From Penaeicola halotolerans (lineage in GTDB: Bacteria > Bacteroidota > Bacteroidia > Cytophagales > Cyclobacteriaceae), in contig NZ_JAEAGO010000001.1 of assembly GCF_016464625.1 (NCBI RefSeq), positions 558,001-622,000 on the forward strand: a stretch of DNA of 64,000 nt. Direction: 5' to 3'. Below the pieces are notes generated by a model. The model ran no database searches. It worked only from the letters and a program-made list of their open reading frames with translations, and had not been told where the DNA came from. The translations under genes were made by a program, and so were the position numbers. Every line of letters starts with the position of its first letter. The stretch's first letter is position 1. Positions 43,527-52,654 of the stretch are shown in pieces.

Positions 43527-43675
43527 AAAATCTGATGATTAGTGCTTTTAATGACCTACAAGATCCTTGGCACTTAGAGGCTCATGCAGGCTTTTCAAAT
43601 ACTCAAACACTCTAATCCAAAGAGTTCAGAGAGTTGTAAAGGTAGTTAGACCAAAACCTCTTGTATTGTAAAAAA

Positions 43676-44503
43676 TTAACCTTCTGGGTCTAATGGGAAG
43701 AAATTGGGAATTGATTCATTATAGCCCATTTTGATGTACTTGGAAGGGTTAAAGCCACTGAACTCCTGAAATTCTTTGATGAAATGAGATTGGTCTGTGT
43801 AACCAGTTTCGTAAACAATATCAGTCCATTTAATTTCCTTGCTTTGATTAATGATCTGAAGGATGCTGTTGAACCTGATTATTTTGTGCAGTGCTTTTGG
43901 CGAAAGGCCACTGTATTTTTTGAATTGATTAATTAGATGCTTTTGAGTGTTTGGATAATCCTTAATTAATTCACCATGCTTTGAGAAGGGGTTACCTTGC
44001 AGCACAGACAACATTTCAAGTAATGATTTTGATGGGGCTAACTTCTCATCAATCAGGCTATGTAACCAATTTTTAATTATCTCAAACTTATCGTTTATCG
44101 AATTTTTGGTAAGTAGAGTCTCACGAATATCTAGTATTTGATCACCAAAATAATTCTCCGCTGGCATTATGGATTCACTGAAACTTTCGATTGGGATTTT
44201 GAATAAAGGATAAGCACCTAATGTTTTTAGTTGAACCACAAGCATCTCGGAATTTTTATGGGCAGAGATGTTGAGGTATTTTTGGTTTATTCCAGACACC
44301 CAAACTTTAGTAAATGTAGCATTTGGTTTAAGATTATGGTCGAATGTGTGCCTTGGGAAATTGTCAAGCTCAAAAAGAATAAAAATGTGCCCGGTAGGAA
44401 CCACTCTTTCAATACTGTGTTCAGGCATGTAATCTTTATGGTAAAATATGCTCTCTACATATTTTGTCAAGGGTTTTTCTATATTGTAAAATTCAAAAAT
44501 CAT
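43676..44503 (-). CDS. AraC family transcriptional regulator
   Basis: A 275-residue regulator with an N-terminal sensor-like domain (about 1-170, beginning MIFEFYNIEKPLTKYVESIFYHKDYMPEHSIERVVPTGHIFILFEL) and a C-terminal AraC/XylS domain (about 180-270) containing HLINQFKKYSGLSPKALHKIIRFNSILQII and ...DIVYETGYTDQSHFIKEFQEFSGFNPSKY. It lies 30 bases downstream of the Argonaute gene, on the same strand, but its promoter is not visible. It could regulate the cargo genes downstream; this is inference. Confidence 0.87.
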   Translation of the reverse strand: MIFEFYNIEKPLTKYVESIFYHKDYMPEHSIERVVPTGHIFILFELDNFPRHTFDHNLKPNATFTKVWVSGINQKYLNISAHKNSEMLVVQLKTLGAYPLFKIPIESFSESIMPAENYFGDQILDIRETLLTKNSINDKFEIIKNWLHSLIDEKLAPSKSLLEMLSVLQGNPFSKHGELIKDYPNTQKHLINQFKKYSGLSPKALHKIIRFNSILQIINQSKEIKWTDIVYETGYTDQSHFIKEFQEFSGFNPSKYIKMGYNESIPNFFPLDPEG

Positions 44504-44533
44504 AACTGCTTTATTTTCTGTTTATACCTTCTC

Positions 44534-46633
44534 TCACAAAAACCAAAGATTGTCTTTACCGTAATCAGGAATCTCGTTGCCTTCAAAGTAGGGGAGCATT
44601 TCTGCAACCATTTCAGGGTACTTGATTGTTACGGGTAAATTTTGTTGTCTTACTGATTTCCAGTACATGCGGCTGAATTGATATACCTGGTCGATAAGCT
44701 CTTTGACTGTTTTATACTCTTCAACCAACTCTGGCTTTGAGCAAGTTATTTTGAGCTTTACAGGAAATGAAAAACCATCATGGTAATTAAATTCCGAATC
44801 AGGGTACCTGGTATTATTGAAAAGCAAAAATCGATTGTAGCCCAATTTGATGAATGTACCGCTTACAGGCATTAAGTCCATCCATCCCATATCAAAAGCA
44901 ACAATGTCTGAGGATTCAGTTTTGTTGATTGTAACAATAAAGACTGGGATATTTAATTTTAATTCTTTCAATCCTTTTTCAATAGGTTCAACCTCATTCT
45001 GACTCATTTCTTTGAAGAAATGGATTATCAAGCGACTTATGTGGGAATTTACACTTACATAATCCTTAACCGCTCTAAGGATTGAACCTGCCAACTCTTT
45101 TGTTTGATCTTTCTGAAAGCACTCAAAGCGATTAAATTTTCCTGTATTAGAGAAGCTAAAAGCACTGCCGATATATTGAACGTCAATATCAGTATGTTTG
45201 AAAGCACCTACACCTACTACAAGTTCGTTTTTTGGCTTGGTGTTTAATCTCCAAGGAATGCCATTGAGCTTTGCGAGAATCGCAATAGCGATATTTGGAA
45301 GGCTGTAATGATACTTGTCGTTGGTAATTACCTTTTCGGGGTCAATAACCTGAGAGGACACGCCTTTTTTTAGAAGAAGTTCTTTCAACTTATAATAAAC
45401 TAACCGTTGAGATTTGACAGGTACATTCTTGCTTATTGGGCTAATGTATATTGCTAAATGCTGAACGTCCGGGTCAAAGTCTTTATCGTTGATTTGGTCG
45501 TAGAGTTCTGGCCAAGGATTTTCCCTGTCATTAAAATAAATTGCAAGGCTTTTGTCTGGATGATATGGTATACTTATGAATTTGGTAAGTCCTTTGAATG
45601 TTGAGAAATCACCATTAAGGTAACGATGAATAGTAGCAGCTACTTCTTTGTCGTCTTCATGAAGAATGAAAAAGAAATGGATTTTTACAGTTGGACTAAG
45701 CGCAAATGGCCCGTGTTTAGATATTCCGCTGAAAGGGACTACATGAAGATTTTGCTCACCAAAGATTAGTTTATTACTTGCTTTTTCTACGGAACCAATT
45801 CTTTTTTCATCTACCTCAATAAATCCATTAGAAGACAATGGAATAATTGCTTTAAATTCTGGGGTATTTAAGAATTGGCGGTTAAATTTATCTATTGCAA
45901 TTTTAAATTTTTTGTACTTGTTGGTTTTGTCAGGTGCTTCAGTGGACTGGTGGAGTGCATCACGAATGTCAAAATTCCATACTGGATAAACCTGATCGTA
46001 TTGCCTTCTGGCCTCTTCAGGTAATTCATCATAGTGGTAAAGGCATCTATCAAAAACAACCCAATTGAAAGCCTTCTGGGGTACTTCTTCAAATAAAGCC
46101 GATACAGGTGTTTTAAAAATCTTAGACTTGCCTTCAAAGGTCACCAGTAATTCGAGTTCCTTTGATACTGTTTTGAATTGGACTCTAAGCGTAAATTTAT
46201 CAAAGGTTTTATAGATTCCTTCTTTGTCTTGGGTATCACTTTTTAGCCAAACTTCTGTATCTCTCACAAAATTAGGTTTGACCAAACAGCCCTTAGTTTT
46301 GAAATGGTTATGGATTAATGAATTGTAGTAGCGTTTGAGAATAGATGAAGACAATGCCGAATTTGAAACCTGAACGGATTTTTCAGTTCCTTCTTCGGTA
46401 GTGATTTTCTCATAGGTGGGTATGGTTGGCTTAGTGACCGGAATGAATCCTTCTTTTTCTTGGCAAAACGAAGTGTAGTAATGCTCCTGCTCCCCATACT
46501 TATTAATGACCTCATCAGGAACCAATTCATGGAATATGCGTGTGGTTCCTTCTTCCTCTTTATCCGAAAAATAGAAGGTGAGCGAATTGCTCGGGTGATT
46601 GAATGTTAGTATGTTGAAACAGTGCTTAGGCAT
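44534..46633 (-). CDS. Prokaryotic Argonaute (Piwi-domain), probably catalytically inactive
   Basis: A 699-residue pAgo-like protein with an N-terminal and PAZ-like region (about 1-380), a MID domain (about 395-465) and a PIWI domain (about 470-699). The MID 5'-phosphate pocket looks intact: Tyr414-Lys415, Gln428 (SSQVI) and Lys455 (LAKLNG). In PIWI the first catalytic Asp is replaced by Gly (LVVGVGAF, 476), the third acidic site reads HFFKE (539-543), and the last region reads QQNLPVTIKY (663-672). A guide-directed sensor without slicing is therefore expected, as in long-B pAgos. It starts inside the hsdR stop codon (TAATG), so it is the last gene of the type I restriction operon. Confidence 0.85.
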   Translation of the reverse strand: MPKHCFNILTFNHPSNSLTFYFSDKEEEGTTRIFHELVPDEVINKYGEQEHYYTSFCQEKEGFIPVTKPTIPTYEKITTEEGTEKSVQVSNSALSSSILKRYYNSLIHNHFKTKGCLVKPNFVRDTEVWLKSDTQDKEGIYKTFDKFTLRVQFKTVSKELELLVTFEGKSKIFKTPVSALFEEVPQKAFNWVVFDRCLYHYDELPEEARRQYDQVYPVWNFDIRDALHQSTEAPDKTNKYKKFKIAIDKFNRQFLNTPEFKAIIPLSSNGFIEVDEKRIGSVEKASNKLIFGEQNLHVVPFSGISKHGPFALSPTVKIHFFFILHEDDKEVAATIHRYLNGDFSTFKGLTKFISIPYHPDKSLAIYFNDRENPWPELYDQINDKDFDPDVQHLAIYISPISKNVPVKSQRLVYYKLKELLLKKGVSSQVIDPEKVITNDKYHYSLPNIAIAILAKLNGIPWRLNTKPKNELVVGVGAFKHTDIDVQYIGSAFSFSNTGKFNRFECFQKDQTKELAGSILRAVKDYVSVNSHISRLIIHFFKEMSQNEVEPIEKGLKELKLNIPVFIVTINKTESSDIVAFDMGWMDLMPVSGTFIKLGYNRFLLFNNTRYPDSEFNYHDGFSFPVKLKITCSKPELVEEYKTVKELIDQVYQFSRMYWKSVRQQNLPVTIKYPEMVAEMLPYFEGNEIPDYGKDNLWFL

Positions 46634-49587
46634 TATTTAGGTCTGTTTTGAAGATTAGATTGTTGGTTCCAAATCTTGTCGAATACAAAGTCTAAATACT
46701 GACGTTTGAAGTCTGGGTCGTCCGTGAATTTTTTATACAAGTCGGTGTATTGGAAAATGACGTCCTGCATCAAATCCTCTACCTTTTTATCAGACGTTAT
46801 TTTTGCATTCTGTTTGTCGCTGTTCTTTACGGCATTGACAGTAGCTTGATCACGGGCAAAATCTGCAGGCAACTGCTCAAACAGAAAATTCTTTACCTTA
46901 TCATCATCAGTCCAGTTATCAATACCAAACTTTGTATTAAACTCTTTGAGGATAGCATCCAACTCATTAAAGCCGGGCTCACCTTTTGTTCCTTTCATTA
47001 CTGGTGGTGTAGGGTCTAATTCTTCATTACCACTTAGTTTGATATTTTCCTGAGTTGTTCGGGTTAGTCTATAACTATCCAAGTCAATTGCTTCCAGAAT
47101 GCCTTTGGCTAAATCCTCAATTTCATCTGGTTTGATTTTTGGAATCAGGAATTTTAGAAACCAATACAACCTTTCCCAATAGGAATTATTGAAGGAAAGC
47201 AGCTTAGAAAGGAAGGCATACATTCTGAAAAAGGATTTCGCCTTTACATAGAAGTCAATCTGGGCATCTTCATTCAATTCATTTTTATACTCTGCAACGC
47301 ACTTATCAATGATTGGGTCTAATTCCTGTCTTTCCGCTTCTTTGAAATACAATTCGGTGAAGTTTACCACATCATCCTGTGAATAGACCTGAGCTTTGTC
47401 CAAAGCATCCTGTAGGTCATTTAGTTTGTTTGCATCTGTTTCCTCACTAAGGATAGTGGTAGTATAGAATGGCTCAAATGCCTTTTTAATATCTTCTGTG
47501 GTATTAAAGAAATCCATTACAAATGTGTCTTCTTTGTAAGGTTTGTATGCTCTATTGAGTCTTGATAAGGTTTGTACAGCCTGAACATCCGCTAATTTTT
47601 TATCTACATACATGGTATGCAAGAGCGGTTGGTCGAATCCTGTTTGAAACTTATTGGCTACTATCAGAAAGCGGTATTCTTTTTTCTTAAACTCGGTTGG
47701 AATGTCATTGCTCGGGAAACCGTTTAATCTGGCCTCATCCCAATCTTCTCCGTCTATTTCTTTTGTGCCTGAAAAAGCAACAATGGCTTTGTAAGGTGAG
47801 TTTATTTCTTTCATGTATTCTTTGAAAGCCTGATAGTAAAGAATGGCGTTTTTAATGCTTTTGCAAACAACCATCGCTTTTGCCTGACCATTGATGAGCT
47901 TTCTAATATCCGCATGGAAATGGTCTAACATGATTTTAGATTTTTCCATGATGGAGAAAGGATGGCTTTCTACATAAGCACGTAGTTTCTTGTTGGCTTG
48001 GCGAGTTTCAAACTCGGGGTTATCTTCAACCGCTTTATCTAATTTGTAATAGGATTGATAAGTGGTGTAATTCTTCAGTACATCAAGAATAAATTCTTCC
48101 TCGATGGCTTGCTTCATGGTATAATTATCAAAAGCAATGAATTTACCTTCGGCTGTCTTTTCACCGAAGGTTTCTAGAGTCTTGTTTTTTGGGGTGGCCG
48201 TAAATGCAAAGTAGCTACCGTTTTTAAGCATTTTACGGTTCTCAATCAATTCATTGATAATATCTTCAGATGTAGGGGGCTCTTTTTCTTCACCGTAGGC
48301 CTCTTCTTTATCGGAAAGGACCCAATTCATTTTGCTGGCCGTTTCACCACTTTGGCTACTGTGGGCTTCATCAATGATGATTGCAAACTTCTTTGCCTGT
48401 AATGTTCCAATTTCATCTATTATGAATGGGAATTTTTGCACTGTGGTTACAATAATTTTCTTTCCATCTTCAAGGGCTTGCTTTAATTGACTGCTACCTT
48501 TATCTATGGCTTCAACCACGCTGCTGACCTGAGCAAATTGTTTGATATTATCTCTAATCTGCTTATCTAAAACACGCCTGTCTGTCACCACAATAACACT
48601 ATCAAAAACGGTCTCAGTATTTTCGCTATCATGTAAACTCACCAGCTGGTGTGCTAACCAGGTAATTGAATTTGATTTGCCTGAACCAGCTGAATGCTGA
48701 ATAAGGTATTTTTGGCCAACACCGTTTTCTTTGGAATGGCGCAGTAGCTTTTTTACTGCTCTGAGTTGGTGGTATCTTGGAAAAATGAGTTTGCGTTTGA
48801 TTTTCCCTGTGTCTTCATCCTTTTCTTCAACAATTTGAGCAAAGTTCTCTACTATGTTGCTCAGGCTTTCCTTGGTTAAAATATCCTTCCATAGGTAATC
48901 AGTTTTTAAACCTTCGGGGTTAACAGGATTGCCAGCACCATCATTGTTGCCTTTGTTAAAGGGTAGGAAAAAGGTCTTTGAACTATTGAGATGTGTGGTC
49001 ATGTAAACCAAATCTGCATCTACGGCAAAGTGAACCATACATCTACCAAAGGCAAACAAGGGTTCTTTCGGATCTCGGTCTGTTTGGTATTGGCGAATGG
49101 CGTGTTTTACATTCTGACCCGTCCATTGGTTCTTTAATTCAAAAGTGCTCAACGGCAAACCATTAATAAATAACACCATGTCTAAAGAGTTGCTATTCTC
49201 CAGACTGTAGTACAACTGGCGAGTAACAGAAAAAATATTGCTGCTGTATTGCTTTTGGGCTTTATCGTTAAGGAGTGAGGTTGGCTTTTTAAAGTAGAGC
49301 TGTACTCTTAAATCCAAATCTTTGACTCCATTGCGCAAAATTTCAATAATTCCTTTCTGACGAATTTGGTCAGAAAGGCGTTTCAAGAATTTGTCTTTGC
49401 CTCTTTTGATTATTGTATCATGGGCATTAGGTTGCGTTGCTGCCAAAAACTCGAACAACAGCTTTTCATTAATGCAGAGGTCACGGTCATAGTCGGCACT
49501 ATAGCTTGCAATAAAGCCATTGTGATTGATTAAATGCTTTTCTATGATCGTTTCTAAGCCCTTTTCTGATGTATCTGTTGTATGCAT
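46633..49587 (-). CDS. hsdR: Type I restriction endonuclease subunit R
   Basis: A 984-residue DNA translocase/nuclease subunit of a type I restriction system. The N-terminal PD-(D/E)xK nuclease shows Asp136 and Glu150-x-Lys152 (DMVLFINGLPLSTFELK). The helicase motor follows with Walker A (SAGSGKSNS, 299-306), DEAH (IIIDEAHSS, 404-412), FTATP, and later motifs (FQTGFDQPLL, QTLSRLNR). It cleaves unmethylated foreign DNA after translocation, acting with HsdM and HsdS. It lies four bases after the TOPRIM-like gene, and its stop codon overlaps the start of the Argonaute gene by one base. The motor and nuclease motifs look intact. Confidence 0.95.
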   Translation of the reverse strand: MHTTDTSEKGLETIIEKHLINHNGFIASYSADYDRDLCINEKLLFEFLAATQPNAHDTIIKRGKDKFLKRLSDQIRQKGIIEILRNGVKDLDLRVQLYFKKPTSLLNDKAQKQYSSNIFSVTRQLYYSLENSNSLDMVLFINGLPLSTFELKNQWTGQNVKHAIRQYQTDRDPKEPLFAFGRCMVHFAVDADLVYMTTHLNSSKTFFLPFNKGNNDGAGNPVNPEGLKTDYLWKDILTKESLSNIVENFAQIVEEKDEDTGKIKRKLIFPRYHQLRAVKKLLRHSKENGVGQKYLIQHSAGSGKSNSITWLAHQLVSLHDSENTETVFDSVIVVTDRRVLDKQIRDNIKQFAQVSSVVEAIDKGSSQLKQALEDGKKIIVTTVQKFPFIIDEIGTLQAKKFAIIIDEAHSSQSGETASKMNWVLSDKEEAYGEEKEPPTSEDIINELIENRKMLKNGSYFAFTATPKNKTLETFGEKTAEGKFIAFDNYTMKQAIEEEFILDVLKNYTTYQSYYKLDKAVEDNPEFETRQANKKLRAYVESHPFSIMEKSKIMLDHFHADIRKLINGQAKAMVVCKSIKNAILYYQAFKEYMKEINSPYKAIVAFSGTKEIDGEDWDEARLNGFPSNDIPTEFKKKEYRFLIVANKFQTGFDQPLLHTMYVDKKLADVQAVQTLSRLNRAYKPYKEDTFVMDFFNTTEDIKKAFEPFYTTTILSEETDANKLNDLQDALDKAQVYSQDDVVNFTELYFKEAERQELDPIIDKCVAEYKNELNEDAQIDFYVKAKSFFRMYAFLSKLLSFNNSYWERLYWFLKFLIPKIKPDEIEDLAKGILEAIDLDSYRLTRTTQENIKLSGNEELDPTPPVMKGTKGEPGFNELDAILKEFNTKFGIDNWTDDDKVKNFLFEQLPADFARDQATVNAVKNSDKQNAKITSDKKVEDLMQDVIFQYTDLYKKFTDDPDFKRQYLDFVFDKIWNQQSNLQNRPK

Positions 49588-49591
49588 AATT

Positions 49592-50464
49592 CTACACTAA
49601 AACTTTCTTGATTGTTGCGAATATTTGTTTGCAAACATCATTAGCTAAAATCTTTTCTTGATTTAAGTAGTCAGTTTGGGCAATACAAACTGTATTGGTC
49701 ATTCCCGATTTCTGTAACTGTCCTACAGTTCCTACTAATGATTTTTTATGACTGTATTTGACTTTGTTTACTTTAAGTAATACAGTGCCACTTTCATCAT
49801 AAGTTAGCTTCTCTTTGAATAGATTGCAGGATGTATGAATACTTAGGAATTTTTCTGCTTCACCGAAAATATCATCATTATCTTGACGCATTAATGGAAT
49901 GATAACATCTTCTAAATTCCCACAGTCTGTTTCACCTTCTTGAAACACATACAGGCCAATCTTGATGTCCTCCAATACGGGGAATTGACTAAAGTCTGGT
50001 ATAGGGTCGAAAGAAGCTTTTTTGAAAACCTCTTGACATTCGTCAAGTACTTCTTTCGCTCTCCGGCCATATCCTTTATCATCTGCATCTAAACAATAAA
50101 GCACTGAAATGGTGGTATCAGGTAACGCTTGAATTTGATCTTCATCAGGCTCATTCAAGTCATTTAATCGTTGAAGCAATTCCTTTCGTTTTAATGATGT
50201 ATCTCCGCCAACTGTATAGATTATGACATAGTTGGAGTCCTTAACCATGACATATTGTGGCATAAAACGAGAACGAGCTTCTTGTATGTTAATCGAATCA
50301 ACATCACTTAGGCTTAAATCTTTTAGAAAGAAATTAGCCAAGTAATTCGGGTACTCATTGATTTTCTTTTCTTCTCTTTTGAGACCGTTCGCTTTTAATA
50401 TGCGGTACAAAAATGCTGCATCATGGGAGCCTTCCGTTAATATGTACAATAAATTCTGAGCCAT
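49592..50464 (-). CDS. TOPRIM-like nuclease-type protein (DUF3226-like), partner of the ATPase
   Basis: A 290-residue protein with TOPRIM signatures: ILTEGSHDAAFL with Glu11 (motif 1) and VLYCLDADDKGYGRRA with Asp126 and Asp128 (DxD motif), plus TVGGD near 84-88. The layout resembles DUF3226 and the TOPRIM effectors of PARIS (AriB) and OLD/Gabija-type systems. The ATG overlaps the stop of the ParB-AAA gene by one base (TAATG), implying obligate co-expression. I infer a nuclease or RNA/DNA-modifying toxin switched by the ATPase. Whether it cuts DNA or tRNA is unknown. Confidence 0.75.
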   Translation of the reverse strand: MAQNLLYILTEGSHDAAFLYRILKANGLKREEKKINEYPNYLANFFLKDLSLSDVDSINIQEARSRFMPQYVMVKDSNYVIIYTVGGDTSLKRKELLQRLNDLNEPDEDQIQALPDTTISVLYCLDADDKGYGRRAKEVLDECQEVFKKASFDPIPDFSQFPVLEDIKIGLYVFQEGETDCGNLEDVIIPLMRQDNDDIFGEAEKFLSIHTSCNLFKEKLTYDESGTVLLKVNKVKYSHKKSLVGTVGQLQKSGMTNTVCIAQTDYLNQEKILANDVCKQIFATIKKVLV

Positions 50465-52590
50465 TATCTTATATCAAAATTTATTGAATCAATTAATCTT
50501 TCTAAACGGCCTCCTTCAATGTACTTGCAAGCTATTTCGCCATCTACTTCCGAAAGGGCATAAGCTCTTATGAAATCATTGTGGTAATCATTCTTTACAA
50601 AGGCGTCAATACATTCTTTGCTGTGGGTAGAAAGAAAAACCTGAACATTGAATTGCTCTGCTGTTTGCTGGATGAACTTGGTAAACTCTATCAATAAGGA
50701 CTTGTGAATGGCACTGTCCACCTCATCAATACATATCACCCCATCCTTGCTGTAAACCATTAACAAGGCTATCTCGAAAACCCTTTGTAAGCCTTCTCCA
50801 TATTTGGTAATATCCACTACCTCATTAATGCGAGAGGAAGAAACCATAAATCTGCTTTCACCCTCATCACTAATCATCTCAATCTTTTCAATGCTTGGGT
50901 CTAAATTGACTTGTATGAACTCTATCACCTGGTCAAAGTATTTTTCTTTTACCGCATTGGCGTGGGCTTTTTTGAGCAATTCAGTGTTGTATCTGAAAGG
51001 ACTTGTAAAAGTGGCTGGACACAATACCTGAGACTTTGTGAAATGAAGTTCCGGGGCTTTATTGGTGTATAGATGAATAGAACTCTCTAAAGTAAGGTCG
51101 TTTACTTTGCCTTCTGATTCTATGGTAGATAGGTATCCAGACTTTTCTATATTCTCCTCGGTTTCTGTTTTTGAAAGGAACAGACTGGTTTCAGCTCCAT
51201 TAAATGAGCCTTCTAATTCAATATCTGAAAGAAAGTTTTTATGAATCCACTTTGAATGAAAATCAGAATAGAACTTACCTCTGTATTTTTCTAAGTCCAG
51301 AAACGCATTTATGTCATTCAATTGGCTCAATAGGTAAAAGCATTCCAGTATGGATGTCTTTCCTAAATTATTGCCACCTACAAATATGTTGACCTTAGAC
51401 AGGTTCTTAACTCTTATTTTACGGAGCTTTCTGTAACTGTGGACGAATATTTCACTGAAGTGATTTTCAACGGAAGTAAAGTAGCTTGCCAATCGTTTAT
51501 CGTTGATAGCGACAATTGCTTTACTTGAAGGTATCAATCGGTCTAACTTATCTTTTAGACGCTGTATTTCTCCATAATCAGGTTCTGTTAAATGCTCACT
51601 AAAATTGAAAGCGACTTGTACCTCTTTGCGAAGGGTATCTAAAGCATTTCTTAGTCTATTCTCGCCAATTACATCACTGTAGGAATAAGCCTCAGCTATG
51701 CTGCGGCTTTCTTCCATAAGTTCTATTGCTCTAGGGTCGTTAATAAACTTTGCAATCTCCTTGATTTGTCTGTATTGGCTGATAATGGCCTCTTTGGTTG
51801 AGATACGTTCATTACCATCTTCATCAATTTCAATATCTTCGCTTTGAGATATCCAGCTAAACAGTCTTTCTAGGTTTACTGCATTATGAGCGGTCATATC
51901 TTCATTGCTCCATTCAATCCAGCTTCGCATTTCAGGTGTAGAAATAACTGTCTCAAAAATGGTGTACATGGGCGATTCAAATTGATCACCATAGTCACTC
52001 TGCTTGTATTGTTGGATGAGGCTAAGTGTTCTTAGACCTCTACGCAGTTTTACTGTAGATATACCAAGCGCATCACAGACCTCTTGTTCTGTTTTGTTAT
52101 GGTTACTGATGAGGTCACTAACTAATTGAGATTCGTTTACGGCATTCCATCTCTTTTTACCACTAATGTGGTGAAGCCCCATTGAGATTAAATGCTGAAT
52201 TGGCTCTTCGTCTTCTATCGATACAAGGTTGACACTTTTAAAGTCTGATTCTGAAAGACGACCGACATCATTTCCTTTTTTAAATTCGTCATATAGATAC
52301 TTTAAGGTGGCAATTCGTCTGTTTCCCTCAAGTACCAAGAAATTTTCACCAACTTCTGTTACTTGTATTTGGTCAATATCTAAAAAGCCATTGGTAGTGA
52401 AGCTGCTTATCAGGTCCTTTACATTACTGTTGTTTTTGCCAAGGATAAAATTTAGCGTCCTCTGTTGTACACGAGGGTCTGCAACATTTTCCAGTTCCAC
52501 AGGTCTGTATTCTGGTCTGTCTTTGAACCTATAGTTGTTAGGATCAAGTATGAGACGGTCGATATGTCTGGTTATCCGTTTACTTGGCAT
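50464..52590 (-). CDS. ParB-like / AAA ATPase fusion (PARIS/OLD-like sensor)
   Basis: A 708-residue protein in two parts. Residues 1-200 are ParB-like: RLILDPNNYRF near the start, LEGNRRIATLK (87-97, ParB box), and a helix-turn-helix-like KTEQEVCDALGISTVKLRRGL. Residues 380-708 form an ABC/AAA-type ATPase: Walker A GGNNLGKTS (405-413), signature-like YGEGLQRV (598-605), Walker B VICIDEVDSAIH (618-629) and H-loop STHS (654-657), the AAA_15/OLD pattern. ParB boxes hydrolyse or bind nucleotides (CTP), so the fusion may sense foreign DNA and gate the TOPRIM partner. It lies 64 bases after RhuM. The combination with an embedded ParB domain is unusual. Confidence 0.8.
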   Translation of the reverse strand: MPSKRITRHIDRLILDPNNYRFKDRPEYRPVELENVADPRVQQRTLNFILGKNNSNVKDLISSFTTNGFLDIDQIQVTEVGENFLVLEGNRRIATLKYLYDEFKKGNDVGRLSESDFKSVNLVSIEDEEPIQHLISMGLHHISGKKRWNAVNESQLVSDLISNHNKTEQEVCDALGISTVKLRRGLRTLSLIQQYKQSDYGDQFESPMYTIFETVISTPEMRSWIEWSNEDMTAHNAVNLERLFSWISQSEDIEIDEDGNERISTKEAIISQYRQIKEIAKFINDPRAIELMEESRSIAEAYSYSDVIGENRLRNALDTLRKEVQVAFNFSEHLTEPDYGEIQRLKDKLDRLIPSSKAIVAINDKRLASYFTSVENHFSEIFVHSYRKLRKIRVKNLSKVNIFVGGNNLGKTSILECFYLLSQLNDINAFLDLEKYRGKFYSDFHSKWIHKNFLSDIELEGSFNGAETSLFLSKTETEENIEKSGYLSTIESEGKVNDLTLESSIHLYTNKAPELHFTKSQVLCPATFTSPFRYNTELLKKAHANAVKEKYFDQVIEFIQVNLDPSIEKIEMISDEGESRFMVSSSRINEVVDITKYGEGLQRVFEIALLMVYSKDGVICIDEVDSAIHKSLLIEFTKFIQQTAEQFNVQVFLSTHSKECIDAFVKNDYHNDFIRAYALSEVDGEIACKYIEGGRLERLIDSINFDIR

Positions 52591-52654
52591 GTTCCATTTC
52601 TTTTTTAGTGTGAACCTTTAATTCTCGTTTTCTCAGCATTTCTTCTGGAAATTA

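Noticed and set aside
44534-46633. Argonaute as an active slicer
   Set aside because: The visible positions of the catalytic tetrad read Gly, HFFKE and QQN; without acidic residues there I do not claim cleavage.
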